Shown: piece after piece, positions 27,681-39,100 of the stretch
Layout: every line of letters starts with the position of its first letter
Position numbering within the stretch: position 1 is the first letter of the stretch
NCBI RefSeq assembly: GCF_000934545.1
Contig: NZ_CP010554.1
Location: 1,984,001 to 2,048,000, forward strand
DNA from: Rugosibacter aromaticivorans
GTDB lineage: Bacteria > Pseudomonadota > Gammaproteobacteria > Burkholderiales > Rhodocyclaceae
DNA: 64,000 nt
Reading direction: 5' to 3'
The notes under the pieces: generated by a model
What the model was told of the DNA's origin: nothing
Database searches by the model: none
What the model saw: the letters and a program-made list of their open reading frames with translations, nothing else
Position numbers and translations under genes: made by a program

Positions 27681-28060
27681 ATTTTCTCCGTCTTGAGTTC
27701 GTCAGCTTGCACAACGCTTTCTTCAGTGTTTTCATCCATTCGTCTATCGGGCGCGAATTCCCGCTGCCGCGCCAAGCAGCGCAGCAAGGCACGTCCAGCG
27801 CGCTCGGCCGCACGGTCAATGGCCACGTAAAGATCGACCTCGGTATCCTCGATCACCACTTCCGGCAGCCCCTTCAGACGCACCTCAAGGTGGCAGCGCT
27901 TATCCTTGCCGCCACGCGGGCCGTTAATGTCGGAAAGACGCACGATCACCCGCCCTATATGGCCGTCACCACAATTCAGGCTATAAGCCAATCGTTTCCT
28001 CGCGTAATCGCGCAAACCATCGGTCAGATCGAAACCCCGGCACTGGATATCCATCTGCAT
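27677..28060 (-). CDS. HPF/RaiA-type ribosome hibernation factor
   Basis: [24 protein letters not shown] at 28060 gives 127 residues; the longer frame to 28111 adds an unsupported N-terminus. The beta-alpha fold includes [27 protein letters not shown] and [20 protein letters not shown], the usual pattern of the sigma-54 modulation/HPF family that parks ribosomes as inactive dimers. Position ahead of purE-purK is unusual; the overlap (ATGA) suggests co-expression. The exact subtype (short HPF or RaiA-like) is uncertain. Confidence 0.85.
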   Translation of the reverse strand: MQMDIQCRGFDLTDGLRDYARKRLAYSLNCGDGHIGRVIVRLSDINGPRGGKDKRCHLEVRLKGLPEVVIEDTEVDLYVAIDRAAERAGRALLRCLARQREFAPDRRMDENTEESVVQADELKTEKI

Positions 28061-28179
28061 GACTGTCTCCACATGAAAAGTATTGGAATTCAACAGCGCC
28101 ATGATAACCATCCTGTTCCATCAAGAAAATTCGTTTATTATTTGCGAATCGTTCGTTATTTACGAAGTATCGGATCATC
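28061..28179. promoter_or_regulatory. Divergent promoter region hpf-pur / nhaR-like gene
   Basis: This AT-rich 119-bp gap separates two opposite genes. It holds a repetitive ATTTGCGAATCGTTCGTTATTTACGAA-type stretch near 28140-28167 with two TCGTT and two ACGAA-like half sites. That could be a LysR operator. Binding is inferred only from position. Confidence 0.4.
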
Positions 28180-29100
28180 ATGTTCAACTATCGGCAATTG
28201 CATTACTTCTATTCTGTGGCCAAGGCTGGCGGCATGGTGCGCGGCGCCGAACAACTGCACCTCACGCCGCAGACCCTCTCCGGGCAAATCGCTCAATTGG
28301 AAGAAAAACTGGGGGTGGCACTGTTTCGGCGCACCGGGCGGCGGCTGGAGCTGACCGAAGCCGGGCGTCTTGCCCTGTCTTATGCCGACGAAATATTTCA
28401 GGTCGGCAACGAGCTCGAGGAAACGTTGCGCAATCGCCACGGGGAGCGTCCATTCCTGTTCCGGGTGGGCATCGCCGATGTGGTGCCCAAATCCATCGCC
28501 TACCGGCTGCTGGCACCAGCTCTGGGACTGCCCGAACCGGTGCGCATGGTGTGCCGGGAGGACAAGTTCGAGCGGCTGCTGGCTGAACTCGCCATTCACC
28601 GGCTAGACATGGTGCTGGCCGACCGGCCCTTGTCGCCTGGCATGGACGTAAAAGGCTACAGCCACCTGCTGGGTGAATGCGGACTGACATTTTTCGCTGC
28701 GCCCGGCCTTGCCACAAAGCTCGAAGGCGGATTCCCGCACCTGCTCGACAGTGCACCGCTGTTGATCCCCGGTGAGGACAGCGCGATACGCGCCCCGCTG
28801 CTGCGCTGGTTGCGCGGCCAGAACATCCACCCGCGGCTGGTTGGCGAGTTCGACGATGGCGCGCTGATGAAGTCCTTTGGCCAGGCTGGTGCGGGCGTAT
28901 TTCCCGCACCGACGGCCATCGCCGCCGAGGTGGCGGCACAATACGGCGTAGTATCGGTTGGCCGCACCGAGGCCATCAACGAGCGTTTTTTTCTTATCAC
29001 GGTGGAACGCAAACTCAGCCACCCAGCGGCGCTGGCGGTTAGCGAAGCGGCTCACCAAGGACTGTTCCCCACCAGGGAAACGCTGCACAAGCAACCGTAA
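28180..29100 (+). CDS. nhaR: NhaR-like LysR family regulator
   Basis: A 306-residue LysR-type protein. The N-terminal winged helix-turn-helix is NYRQLHYFYSVAKAGGMVRGAEQLHLTPQTLSGQIAQLEEKLGVALF; the GGMVRGAE and TPQTLSGQI residues match NhaR. The effector domain includes IADVVPKSIAYRLLAPAL and LADRPLSPGM. NhaR senses sodium and activates a Na+/H+ antiporter in E. coli. Here it is divergent from a unit that leads to the sodium-coupled SbtA transporter, so control of that unit is an attractive but untested idea. Confidence 0.88.
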   Translation: MFNYRQLHYFYSVAKAGGMVRGAEQLHLTPQTLSGQIAQLEEKLGVALFRRTGRRLELTEAGRLALSYADEIFQVGNELEETLRNRHGERPFLFRVGIADVVPKSIAYRLLAPALGLPEPVRMVCREDKFERLLAELAIHRLDMVLADRPLSPGMDVKGYSHLLGECGLTFFAAPGLATKLEGGFPHLLDSAPLLIPGEDSAIRAPLLRWLRGQNIHPRLVGEFDDGALMKSFGQAGAGVFPAPTAIAAEVAAQYGVVSVGRTEAINERFFLITVERKLSHPAALAVSEAAHQGLFPTRETLHKQP

Positions 29101-29371
29101 AGCACAGCGCCACCAGTGAATCGAGACAAAATCGTGACCTGAAAGGAACGCTCATCCTGGTGTCCATTGCGGCAGATACCACCCATCACCCGGAAAGAGC
29201 CCATACCGGAAATTCATGCGGTTAGCAACATCCTTGACTGAGTGTACTATAATGCCCTCGTAGGCAATGCCGGTTGGCCTGCAATCCGGCATTCCGCCGC
29301 ACAGCATTTTCCAGTATTTCGCTGCCTGAACCGGTTCCCCCTCAAAAGGGCAGGCCGATTCAGGAGCTTCA
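29101..29371. other. Leader region of rhlE
   Basis: About 270 bp without a gene. A consensus TATAAT at roughly 29247-29252 would start a transcript with a leader of over 100 nt, a length common for cold-inducible helicase genes. No matching -35 hexamer lies at the usual spacing. A good Shine-Dalgarno (CAGGAGCT) precedes the TTG start. Confidence 0.45.
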
Positions 29372-30979
29372 TTGAACGAAAACACTTCCCCCCTTGGCTT
29401 GGGTTCCCCAGCCGTATCCTCTTTAGACATCGTCGCCACGTCAGCCGCCGTCCGAGAATTGGACTTGCTTCGCGGTGTATCACCAGCGCCGACCTTTGAC
29501 GGGCTCGGCCTGTTGCCGGAACTGTTGCGTGCCGTCAAGGATGCAGGCTACACAACCCCCACGCCGATTCAGACGCAAGCCATCCCGATTATTCTGGCCG
29601 GGCACGATGTCATGGGCGGCGCACAAACCGGCACCGGCAAGACCGCAGGCTTCACCCTGCCCCTGCTGCAACGCCTGGCACCGTATGCCACCTCGTCGCC
29701 ATCTCCCGCCCGCCACCCGGTGCGTGCGCTGATCCTCGCGCCAACGCGCGAGTTGGCCATGCAAGTGCATGAAAGCGTCGTCACCTACAGCAAGCACTTG
29801 CCGCTGCGCTCGGTCTGCATCTATGGCGGTGTGGATATCAAACCGCAAATTGCCCAGCTGCGCGAAGGCCGCGAAATTGTTGTTGCCACACCGGGTCGGC
29901 TGCTCGATCACGTACAGCAAAAAAGTGTGAGTTTTAACTCTGTTGAAGTGCTGGTGCTGGACGAAGCCGACCGCATGCTGGATATGGGCTTCATGCCCGA
30001 CATCAAGCGCATACTGGCCATGCTGCCCACGGCGCGCCAAAGCCTGTTGTTCTCCGCCACTTTTTCTGGCGAAATCAAAAAGCTGGCGGACACCATGTTG
30101 AAGTCGCCACAGCTCATTGAAGTCGCGCGCCGCAATGCCGTCAGCGAAACAGTTACCCATCGCGTCTATGCCGTCGCCAGTGACTTGAAGCGCCATCTCT
30201 TGGTCAAGCTGCTCACCCATGAAGACATGCGCCAAGTGCTGGTGTTTGTCGGCACCAAGTTCGGCGCCAGCCGGCTGGCCGTCCATCTGGCCCGGCAAGG
30301 CATAGCAGCAGATGCCATTCACGGCGACAAAAGCCAGGCGCAACGCACTGAAGCCCTGGAAAATTTCAAGTCCGGAAAAATTCGCGTGCTAGTCGCCACC
30401 GATGTCGCCGCACGCGGACTGGACATTGACGACTTGCCGCATGTCATCAATTACGAACTGCCGCATACAGCAGAAGATTATGTCCACCGCATCGGCCGCA
30501 CCGGTCGCGCTGGCAAACAAGGCATGGCCATTTCGTTGTTCGCCCCGGAAGAAACCCCTCGCCTGCACGATATCGAAAAACTGATCAACCGGACCATAGA
30601 ACGGACAGACAGCAGCGGCTTGACGCAAGACGCCAGCGCGCCCGAAGCTTCCCCGCGGGGTGACAATCCTCGTCATAGCATGCGCACAGAGAACCCACGC
30701 ACTGAGCGCACACCGCGCCATGAGCGGCCTGAGCGGCCCAAAGAACGTCTGGAAAAACCGCGCGACCATCGCCCGCCGTCCTCCCCCTCATCCATGCACT
30801 CGGCCATCCCATCGGTCAGCACACAGACAAAGCGCTTACCGAAACTCGATTTCGACCCCACCAAACCTTACGAAAATAAAGTAAATGCCACGGCAGGAAC
30901 ATCAGCAACGGCAAAACCTTCCATCACCTGCCAAAAACGCACAGTGGCGGCTCTGCTAGGTGGCTTGAGCAAGAAATAA
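29372..30979 (+). CDS. rhlE: DEAD-box RNA helicase RhlE
   Basis: A TTG start at 29372 with a good ribosome site gives 535 residues. The helicase core (residues 45-400) has the Q motif TPTPIQTQAIP, motif I AQTGTGKT, Ia PTREL, motif II DEAD, motif III SAT, and VI HRIGRTGRAG. The C-terminal 130 residues are a basic, Arg/Pro/Glu-rich disordered tail typical of RhlE. It remodels RNA in ribosome assembly or decay. The N-terminal part holds one dispersed motif copy coding SPAPTFD, which sits outside the conserved core. Confidence 0.95.
   Translation: MNENTSPLGLGSPAVSSLDIVATSAAVRELDLLRGVSPAPTFDGLGLLPELLRAVKDAGYTTPTPIQTQAIPIILAGHDVMGGAQTGTGKTAGFTLPLLQRLAPYATSSPSPARHPVRALILAPTRELAMQVHESVVTYSKHLPLRSVCIYGGVDIKPQIAQLREGREIVVATPGRLLDHVQQKSVSFNSVEVLVLDEADRMLDMGFMPDIKRILAMLPTARQSLLFSATFSGEIKKLADTMLKSPQLIEVARRNAVSETVTHRVYAVASDLKRHLLVKLLTHEDMRQVLVFVGTKFGASRLAVHLARQGIAADAIHGDKSQAQRTEALENFKSGKIRVLVATDVAARGLDIDDLPHVINYELPHTAEDYVHRIGRTGRAGKQGMAISLFAPEETPRLHDIEKLINRTIERTDSSGLTQDASAPEASPRGDNPRHSMRTENPRTERTPRHERPERPKERLEKPRDHRPPSSPSSMHSAIPSVSTQTKRLPKLDFDPTKPYENKVNATAGTSATAKPSITCQKRTVAALLGGLSKK
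29472..29497 (-). repeat. Dispersed motif, one-mismatch copy in rhlE
   Basis: Minus strand AAAGGTCGGCGCTGG followed by TGATACACCGC, antisense to the N-terminal part of rhlE. Confidence 0.7.
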
Positions 30980-31004
30980 TCAAATGCAAGTTTCGCTGAT
31001 GAAA

Positions 31005-31043
31005 TAAAAAATCCCGCGCTGCAAAACAGCGCGGGATTTTTTT
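31005..31043. terminator. Rho-independent terminator after rhlE
   Basis: A strong hairpin, CCCGCGCTG-CAAAA-CAGCGCGGG, flanked by an A-run on the left and a T-run on the right, so it can work in both directions. A near copy is found at 46182-46216 beyond the kinase gene. Confidence 0.9.
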
Positions 31044-31119
31044 ATGGGTATCCGGAAGCCGGAAATCTTGATATCCAGTGTCCACCTGGCACCGATGAGT
31101 CTACCCGTGAGACTTGGAA

Positions 31120-31356
31120 TCACAGTAATAGGGTCCGGTCGCATCATCGATCATCCGCGCATTCATCGCACGTCTATCCACCGCCATGCTCTGCGCTTGT
31201 TTGGGACGATAACCGCGCCCGCACAGTTGCGTGCCAGCTCCCACTGATGGTCGATTTTCGTTCCAGCACGCTGGCTATTTCGCTTTGCGTGTGTCCTGCC
31301 TTCTTCAAGGCATAAATCTGATATCGTTCTTCTTGGGTGATGTGTGTGTAGTTCAT
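31120..31356 (-). pseudogene. IS30-family transposase remnant
   Basis: The frame from 31356 begins MNYTHITQEERYQIYALKKAG and HTQSEIASVLERKSTIS, the helix-turn-helix start of IS30 transposases. After that the homology jumps frames: ELARN in one, then GRGYRPKQAQSMAVDRR in another. The rest of the roughly 320-residue enzyme is absent. At least two frameshifts and a large deletion have occurred. The sequence around 31430-31455 may be the element's left end, but no repeat pair could be confirmed. Confidence 0.72.
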
Positions 31357-31477
31357 TTTTGCAATTTCGACTGGCTGATCAAAAAGGCATGGATGCTACC
31401 GCATCCCGCCCTCCTGACCCGCGTTACTCAAAATTGCACTTCATTCCTGAATTCGCCCTCTTTGGAGTAGCAGAGAA

Positions 31478-34400
31478 ATGCATTTCGATAAAAATCCGGC
31501 CTTCTTGCGTATTCCGGGCATGCTTCCACAACTGGCGGCGATGCTTTCGGCGGTTATAGGACTGGCTGGCTTTGCAGGCTGGATGCTCGACATTCCCCTA
31601 TTGAAAAGCTTACTGCCGGGTGCGGTCGAGATGAAAGTCAACACGGCCGTGGGTCTTGTTCTGGCCGCCGGTGGCTTATTCATCCTCGGTGGTCGACCGT
31701 CGCGGTCACAACAGCGTTTGGCGCAAACCTTAGGATTGGCAGTCTTGGCGCTTGGTCTCGCCACCCTCAGCCAATACCTGTTCGGATGGCAATTAGGCAT
31801 CGACGAATTGCTGTTCCGCGACACGACTGACGCATACAACGCGATCCGCGGCCGCATGTCGCCGTACAGCGCCGTTGCCTTCGCCTTTATCGGACTGGCG
31901 CTAGCCGCCTTGCCACGGCGCTCCCTGCACCTACTGGTACGGCTGGCGTCAATAATAGTCATAGCCATTGGCGCAATTTCGTTCCTGGGATATCTGTGGA
32001 ATGCCAGCGAACTGGTTACCGACCGCTGGCTGCCACCCGTGGCCGCGAATACTGCTTTCGTCTTTATCCTCCTCGGGGTTGGCCTATTCCGCTCAAGTTG
32101 GGAATCCAAACAACAGCGAACAATCTGGACTTCGGTCGAGTTTAAGGTTCTTGCCGGTTTCATCAGTACTTTTGTGCTGCTGATATTGATGGGAGGCTAC
32201 ACCTACAAGGCTGGTGTCGCCTATGCTGAGTCTGCACAGTGGGTTAACCACACGCAGCAGGTGCGTGCCAGATTGAGCCACCTCTATGGTTCGATATCCA
32301 ATGCTGAATCAGCGCAACGCAATTACCTGCTAACTGACAAAGAAGTATACAAAGATGAATACCGGCGCTTTGTCACAGAGATAAACATTGACAAGAATAA
32401 TCTGGCTTGGCTCGTCGTCGATAACCCGGTGCAAACGAAAAATCTCGCAGAATTGAAACTGCTTCTTGAGCAACGAATAACCACGCTCTCAAAGCATATC
32501 CCCATTTTCGAACACCAAGGCCTTGCTGCAGCCAGGGCTGCAATCTTTCGTGATGGTGAAATGCAAACCATGCAGGCCATACGCAGCCTGACCGACCGCA
32601 TGGACAGCACAGAAGCGGCACTCTTGTCTACCCGAGAGGCCGCACTCGAGCGCGACAATGAATTTTTATTTGTCGCGCTGCTCGCTACGCTCATGGTCAT
32701 AGCGGTTATCCTCGTTACCTTGTTTTTGGCAATCCGGCGGGAAATCATTGCGCGTTCACAGACGGAGGACCAATTACGCGCCAGCGAGGAAAACCTTTCC
32801 GTCACGCTCAACTCCATCGGCGATGCGGTGTTGGTCACCGATGCCGCAGGCCGCGTGACGAGCCTGAACCCGGTTGCCGAGCAACTCACCGGCTGGACGC
32901 GCGAAGAATCAGCTGGTCGGCCGGTAGCTGATATCTTTCACATCATCAATCTTAAAACACGCCAGCCTGCGCCCATCCCGGTAGCAGCAGTTTTAGCACA
33001 AGGCGTCATTTACGGACTGGCCAATGACACTGTGCTGATTGCACGCGATGGTAACGAGTATTCCATCGCCGATAGTTGCGCGCCGATTCGCAACCGCGAT
33101 GGCGACATCATCGGGGCAGTACTGGTATTCCGCGATGTAACCAGGGAATACGCAGTGCAAACAGCGCTGCGCGACAGCGCCACGCGTATCCAGACGATAC
33201 TCAAAACCGTGGCGGAAGGCATCATCACCATCAACGAGTATGGCATCATCGAGACGATCAACCCGGCCGGCGAGCGTTTGTTTGGCTATGCCGCCGCCGA
33301 GGTTGCCGGACAAAACGTCAGCATGCTGATGCCCGAACCGCACCGTAGCTGGCACGATGGCTACCTCGAGCGTTACTGTGCCACCGGTGAGGCGCACATC
33401 ATCGACGCCAGGCGGGAAGTCGAAGGGCGGCGCAAGGATGGCAGCACTTTCCCGATGTATCTGGTAATCAGCGAGATGACGCTGAATGGTCAGCGCTATT
33501 TCACCGGCCTCGTGCAAGACATCACCGAGCGCAAACAGGCCGAACGGGGTCTTATCGCCGCCAAGGAAGAGGCGGAACTGGCCAACCGTGCCAAGGATTC
33601 TTTTCTTGCCACCATGAGCCATGAAATCCGCACCCCGCTCTCCGGTATGCTGGGCATGCTGGAGGTGCTTTCCCTGACATCGCTTGATCGCGAGCAGGAA
33701 GAGACATTGCAGGCAGCACGGGATTCCAGCAGGAGCCTGTTGCGCATCCTCAACGACGTTCTTGATTGGGCAAAGATCGAGGAAGGCAAGATGCAACTGA
33801 TGCCGCAAGCAACCTCGATCCGGCAGTTACTGCAAGAGGTCATCAATACCTATTCACGTATAGCCAGCGCTAAAAGCCTGGTGTTACGGCAGTACGCCGA
33901 TGCGCGTCTTGGCCCGGCGTACATCGTCGATCCGTTGCGCCTTTCACAAGTGCTGAACAACTTCGTCAGCAATGCGATCAAGTTCACTCCACGTGGAGAG
34001 ATCGAGCTTCGCGCCGAACTTATCGACCAACTCGATGACGGCGAGCGGATACGCTTCTCTGTCAAAGATACAGGCATCGGCATAGCCAAGGATGTCCAGC
34101 AGCACTTGTTTCAACGCTATCGGCAGGAAAGTGCCGACACCGCCCGCATGTATGGCGGCACTGGACTGGGGCTGGCAATCTGCCGGCGCCTGGCGGAATT
34201 GATGGATGGACAGATCGAACTGGCAAGCGAGCCGGGACAGGGCTCCACCTTCAGCATTACGTTCACCCTGCCAGTTTCGGGCATACCGGTAGAGACAACG
34301 CAAGTTCAAAATTTCGAGGTTGAGCAAAGATCGGTTAAACCGCTGTTTGAAGGCGGCGAGGATGCACCGCTCGTGCTGGCGGTGGACGACCATCCGACCA

Positions 34401-36095
34401 ACCGCGATCTGCTGGCGCGTCAGATCAGGCTGCTTGGTCTGCATGCCGAAACTGCGGGGAATGGTCAAATGGCGCTGTCCATGTGGCAAGAGGGGCGCTT
34501 TGCGCTGGTTATCACCGACTGCCACATGCCGGAGATGGATGGTTATGCGCTCTCGCGGGCAATACGCACAATCGAAACCGAAGGGCAGCTTTCTCACACC
34601 CCGATTCTCGCCTGGACGGCCAATGCGCTCGCTGGGGAAGCGGAGCATTGCCAAGCCGCCGGCATGGATGAGTTGTTGATCAAGCCAGTCAATATGGCGC
34701 AACTGCGGAAGGCGCTGGCAAAATGGCTCTCTATCTCAGAAACAAGCAATAGGCCTTCTCCACATGATGCGGAGAAGGGGCGGATTGCAGCCCCCATTGA
34801 TTATGCCGAGCTGAAGAAAATTGTGCCGGACAGTGCCACTCAGATTCAAGTGCTGCGCGATTTTCAGTCGCATTTTCGCGCTGACCACGCCAAGCTGCTC
34901 GAGAGGCTGGAACAAGATAACCAAGCCGATGTGGAGCGTATGGCTCACCGCATGAAAGGCTCCAGCCGGATGGTGGGAGCTAAGGGTTTGGCGAATGTTT
35001 GTGCCATCATCGAACAGGCTGCAAGGAACGGGGATATGGCCGGGGCAAGAGCGGCAAGAACAGCATTGGACGAAGCGATCAGACACTTTGAAACATATCT
35101 CATTGAAACGGGAAAGCCTGATGAGAAACTCGCTGGACTAACTATTTTGGTTGTGGAAGACGATGACTTCCAGCGCCGGATAGTCGTGAACATGTTGCGC
35201 TCGCTGGGTGAAACATCGATAGGCGATGCGAGCAATGGCCAGCAGGCGCTCAGGATGATTCGGGAGAAGAGCGGGCAGCCGATGGACATCGCGATCTGCG
35301 ACCTGGATATGCCGGAAATGGATGGCCTGGAGTTCCTGCGGCATCTGGGCCAAGAACACCACGATGTTGCCATTATCCTGATCAGTGCACTGGGTAGTAA
35401 ATTGCTTGCTTCAGCGGGGAAAATAGCCAGGATGTATGGCATTAGATTACTTGGCTTGATTGAAAAACCCCTGCTGCAGGAACAACTCAAGGATCTGCTT
35501 GCAAAATACGAGCATGTGGAAAACAAGTGGCCGCAAGCCAATGTCATGGCGAAATTCACGCTTGAGGAGATATTGCAAGGAATCCGTGCAGAACAGTTTG
35601 AGCCGTTCTTCCAACCGAAGGTGGATTTTAAAACAGGCCGGTTAGTAGGGGCTGAAACCCTGGCGCGCTGGATTCATCCGGAGCAGGGTGTAATCCTCCC
35701 CTATGCCTTTATCCCGTTGCTTGAGCAGAACAGGAAGATTGACGACATCACTTTTCTGATGCTCAAAAAATCTGCGGCAGCGTGTCGTGCGTTACAGGAT
35801 AAAGGTTATCCATATACCGTCTCGGTCAATCTTTCGCTGGTCTCGTTAGACGATACCGCGCTAGCAGACAAGATTACCCAAGTAGTGCAGGATGCCGGGC
35901 TTGACCCGCACCATCTCATTCTGGAAATCACGGAAACAGCGGCCATGACCGATGTCGCACCCGCATTGGAAAATCTGGCACGTTTGTGCATGAAAGGGTT
36001 CACGTTATCCATCGATGACTATGGGACTGGTTATTCCAGCATGCAGCAGCTCACACGCATCGCCTTCGGCGAACTGAAAATAGACCAGTCTTTTG
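31478..36095 (+). pseudogene. Giant hybrid sensor kinase/EAL protein, 5' part, split by transposon
   Basis: This is residues 1-1539 of an original 1,622-residue protein. In order: seven or so membrane helices (1-205), a periplasmic CHASE3-like helical region with flanking helix (225-420), two PAS domains (about 435-690), HisKA with TMSHEIRTP (His about 716), HATPase with NNFVSNAIKF and GTGLGLAI, REC1 (phospho-Asp in DCHMPEMDG, about 1015), HPt (AHRMKGSSRM, about 1156), REC2 (DLDMPEMDG, about 1275) and EAL from 1362 (AETLAR, VNLS, IDDYGTGYSS, ELKIDQSF). The transposon enters right after DQSF. The truncated frame runs into the inverted repeat and stops at 36160. The kinase half could still be made, but the EAL domain is broken. 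Confidence 0.92.
36091..36095 (+). repeat. Target-site duplication, left copy
   Basis: TTTTG directly left of the inverted repeat; identical to 45843-45847. Five base pairs is the normal Tn3-family duplication. Confidence 0.95.
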
Positions 36096-36133
36096 GGGGT
36101 CGTCTCAGAAAACGGAAAATAAAGCACGTTAAG
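36096..36133 (+). repeat. Left 38-bp inverted repeat
   Basis: Begins GGGGTCGTCTCAGAAAACGG and ends AAAGCACGTTAAG. It differs from the right end at two positions (T/C at position 8 and near the inner end). The last five bases overlap the tnpA stop region. Confidence 0.95.
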
Positions 36134-39098
36134 CCGGTGGCAGCGGTCGCAACGGCCTGAACTTACCCGCACCAACCTTGGCGCTGCTGCGCCAGAGGTA
36201 ATCGCCGGTCAGGTTGATGTGCTCCCACCCCAGCGGCGACAGGTACTGCAACAGCGCGTCATCGACTGTCTGGCTGTGGCTACGCAAAGCACTGGTGGCG
36301 CGCTCCAGATAGATCGTGTTCCACAACACGATGGCCGCTGTTACTAGGTTGAGGCCGCTAGCACGGTAGCGTTGCTGCTCGAAGCTGCGGTCACGGATTT
36401 CACCCAATCGGTAGAAGAACACAGCTCTGGCCAGCGCGTTGCGCGCCTCGCCCTTATTCAGCCCGGCATTAACGCGCCGGCGCAGCTCCACGCTTTGCAG
36501 CCAATCCAGAATAAACAGCGTGCGCTCGATACGCCCCAGCTCGCGCAACGCCACGGCCAAGCCGTTCTGGCGCGGGTAGCTGCCGAGCTTGCGCAGCATC
36601 AGCGAGGCCGTCACCGTTCCCTGCTTGATCGAAGTGGCCAGCCGTAGGATTTCATCCCAATGAGCGCGAATAGCCTTGATGTTCAGCCTGTCGCTGCTAA
36701 TCATCGGCTTGAGCGCATCATAGGCGGCATCGCCCTTGGGGATGAACAGCTTGGTATCGCCCAAGTCACGGATACGCGGTGCAAACCGGAATCCCAGCAA
36801 GTGCATCAGGCCGAAGACATGATCGGTAAAGCCTGCCGTGTCTGTGTAGTGCTCCTCGATGCGCAAGTCCGACTCGTGGTACAGCAGGCCATCGAGCACA
36901 TAGGTGGAATCGCGCACGCCGACGTTGACCACCTTGGCGCTGAAAGGTGCGTACTGGTCGGAGATATGGGTGTAGAAAGTCCGTCCTGGGCTGCTTCCAT
37001 ATTTCGGGTTGATGTGCCCCGTGCTCTCGGCCTTGCTGCCGGTTCTGAAGTTCTGTCCGTCCGACGATGACGTGGTGCCATCACCCCAGTTCGCGGCGAA
37101 GGGTTGCCGGAACTGCGCATTGACCAGCTCGGCCAGGGCCGTTGAGTACGTTTCATCCCGGATGTGCCACGCTTGCAGCCACGACAGCTTCGCGTAGGTC
37201 GTGCCAGGGCAGGACTCGGCCATCTTGGTGAGCCCAAGATTGATGCCATCGGCCAGGATCGTCGTCAGCAGCAACGTCTTTTCCTTGGCGGTGTCACCGG
37301 TTTTCAGATGTGTGAAGTGCCGGGTGAAACCCGTCCACTCATCAACTTCCATCAAGAGTTCGGTGATCTTGACGTGCGGCAGCAGCATCGCCGACTGGTC
37401 GATCAGGGCTTGCGCGGTCTCCGGCACCGCCGCATCCAGCGGCGTGATCTTCAGGCCGGACTCGGTAATGATGGCATCCGGCAGATCATTGGCCGCCGCC
37501 ATGCGGTTAACGGTGGCGAGCTGCTGTTCCAGCAATGCCAGCCGGTCGTGCAAATACTGATCGCAATCAGTGGCCACGGCAAGCGGCAATGCGCTGGCCA
37601 GCTTCAAGGAGGTAAATTTCTCGACCGGCACCAGGTACTCGTCGAAGTCCTTGAACTGACGTGATCCCTGCACCCAGACATCACCCGAGCGCAGCGCGTT
37701 CTTCAGCTCCGACAGCGCGCACAGCTCGTAGTAGCGCCGGTCAATGCCTTCGTCCGTGAGCACCAGTTTGGTCCATCGTGGCTTGATGAATGCGGTCGGC
37801 GCGTTGGCGGGCACCTTGCGGGCGTTGTCGGTGTTCATGTCGCGCAGCACCTCGATGGCATCGAGCACGCCCTTGGCGGCTGGAGCCGCCCGTAGCTTGA
37901 GTACATCCAGGAACTGCGGCGCGTACCGGCGCAACGTGGCATAGCTTTCACCGATGCGATGCAGAAAGTCGAAGCCCTCCGGTTGTGCGAGCTTTTGCGC
38001 CTCCGTGACGCTGGCGGCAAAGGTGTCCCACGGCATAACGGCCTCGATGGCGACGAACGGATCGCTACCGCTCTGTTTGGCTTCCAGCAAGGCTTGGCCG
38101 ATTCGGCCATACATCCGCACCTTGTCATTGATCGCCTTACCGGAAGCCTGAAACTGCTGCTGATGTTTGTTCTTGGCCGCATTGAATAGCTTGCCGATGA
38201 TGCGGTCGTGCAGGTCAATGATTTCGTCGGTGACGGTGGCCATGCCTTCAATGGCCAGCGCTACCAGAGTGGCATAGCGTCGTTGCACCTCGAATTTGGC
38301 CAAGTCGGCGGGTGTCATCTGTCCACCCTCACGGGCGATTTTGAGCAGACGGTTCTGGTGAACTTGACGCTCGATGCCTGCGGGCAAGTCAAGCGACTGC
38401 CAAGCTTTGAGGCGCTCGATGTGTTCGAGCATGTGCCGAGAATTCGGCTTGACGGGCGACTGGCGCAGCCATGCCAGCCACGTCACTTTGCTGCCGTCCT
38501 TGCGCTTGAGAAGTTCGTCCAGTCGCTGACGGTGGGGCTGCAACAAAGAATCGGCCAGCGCCGCGTAAATACGCCGGTTGGCACGGGTGATGGCCTCGGC
38601 GCTTGCGCGCTCGATGGCATTCATGGCGGGCAGGATGATGCTCTGCCGCCGCAGGTTTTCGACAAGGGTGCTGGCCAGCACAATGCCTTTGTCGGTCTGC
38701 AAAGCCAGCTCGGTCAATGTATGCACGGCTTGCCGATAGTGGCTCATGGTGAACGGCTTGAACCCAAATGCCGCTTGCAGCTCGACCAGGTGCTCGCGCC
38801 GTGTCTGCTCACGCTGGCCGTACTCATCCCAACTTTCCACCGGCACCTTGAGCTGTGCCGCCACCATGCGCAGCAAGGGCGCAAACGGCGACTCATCGAC
38901 ACCCAGGATGACGCCAGGGAATCGCAGGTAGCAAAGCTGGATGGCAAAGCCCAGCCGGTTCGCTGCCCCGCGACGCTGGCGAATAACCGACAGATCGGTT
39001 TCGTTGAACGTGTACTGCCGGATCAATTCGTCTTTGGCATCTGGCAGTGCCAGCAGGCTTTCTCGCTCGGTGGCGGACAGGATTGAGCGGCGCGGCAT
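36129..39098 (-). CDS. tnpA: Tn3-family transposase, Tn21 subgroup
   Basis: At 989 residues it matches Tn21-type TnpA (988). The N-terminus [19 protein letters not shown] and the DDE core are recognisable, including [16 protein letters not shown], which carries the first catalytic Asp, and [27 protein letters not shown]. The enzyme binds the 38-bp ends and carries out replicative transposition with cointegrates. The gene starts two bases after the tnpR stop and ends inside the left inverted repeat. No disruption was seen. Confidence 0.97.
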   Translation of the reverse strand: MPRRSILSATERESLLALPDAKDELIRQYTFNETDLSVIRQRRGAANRLGFAIQLCYLRFPGVILGVDESPFAPLLRMVAAQLKVPVESWDEYGQREQTRREHLVELQAAFGFKPFTMSHYRQAVHTLTELALQTDKGIVLASTLVENLRRQSIILPAMNAIERASAEAITRANRRIYAALADSLLQPHRQRLDELLKRKDGSKVTWLAWLRQSPVKPNSRHMLEHIERLKAWQSLDLPAGIERQVHQNRLLKIAREGGQMTPADLAKFEVQRRYATLVALAIEGMATVTDEIIDLHDRIIGKLFNAAKNKHQQQFQASGKAINDKVRMYGRIGQALLEAKQSGSDPFVAIEAVMPWDTFAASVTEAQKLAQPEGFDFLHRIGESYATLRRYAPQFLDVLKLRAAPAAKGVLDAIEVLRDMNTDNARKVPANAPTAFIKPRWTKLVLTDEGIDRRYYELCALSELKNALRSGDVWVQGSRQFKDFDEYLVPVEKFTSLKLASALPLAVATDCDQYLHDRLALLEQQLATVNRMAAANDLPDAIITESGLKITPLDAAVPETAQALIDQSAMLLPHVKITELLMEVDEWTGFTRHFTHLKTGDTAKEKTLLLTTILADGINLGLTKMAESCPGTTYAKLSWLQAWHIRDETYSTALAELVNAQFRQPFAANWGDGTTSSSDGQNFRTGSKAESTGHINPKYGSSPGRTFYTHISDQYAPFSAKVVNVGVRDSTYVLDGLLYHESDLRIEEHYTDTAGFTDHVFGLMHLLGFRFAPRIRDLGDTKLFIPKGDAAYDALKPMISSDRLNIKAIRAHWDEILRLATSIKQGTVTASLMLRKLGSYPRQNGLAVALRELGRIERTLFILDWLQSVELRRRVNAGLNKGEARNALARAVFFYRLGEIRDRSFEQQRYRASGLNLVTAAIVLWNTIYLERATSALRSHSQTVDDALLQYLSPLGWEHINLTGDYLWRSSAKVGAGKFRPLRPLPPA

Positions 39099-39100
39099 GG

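Noticed and set aside
29231..29252. Sigma-70 promoter TTGACT...TATAAT before rhlE
   Set aside because: The two hexamers are only about 8 bp apart, far from the 16-18 bp needed. Only the TATAAT may be meaningful.
36129..39098. Reading the element as a mercury (mer) transposon because of its Tn21-like transposase
   Set aside because: The cargo genes are pbr-type (PbrA, PbrBC, PbrT, PbrR); no merA or merT was found.
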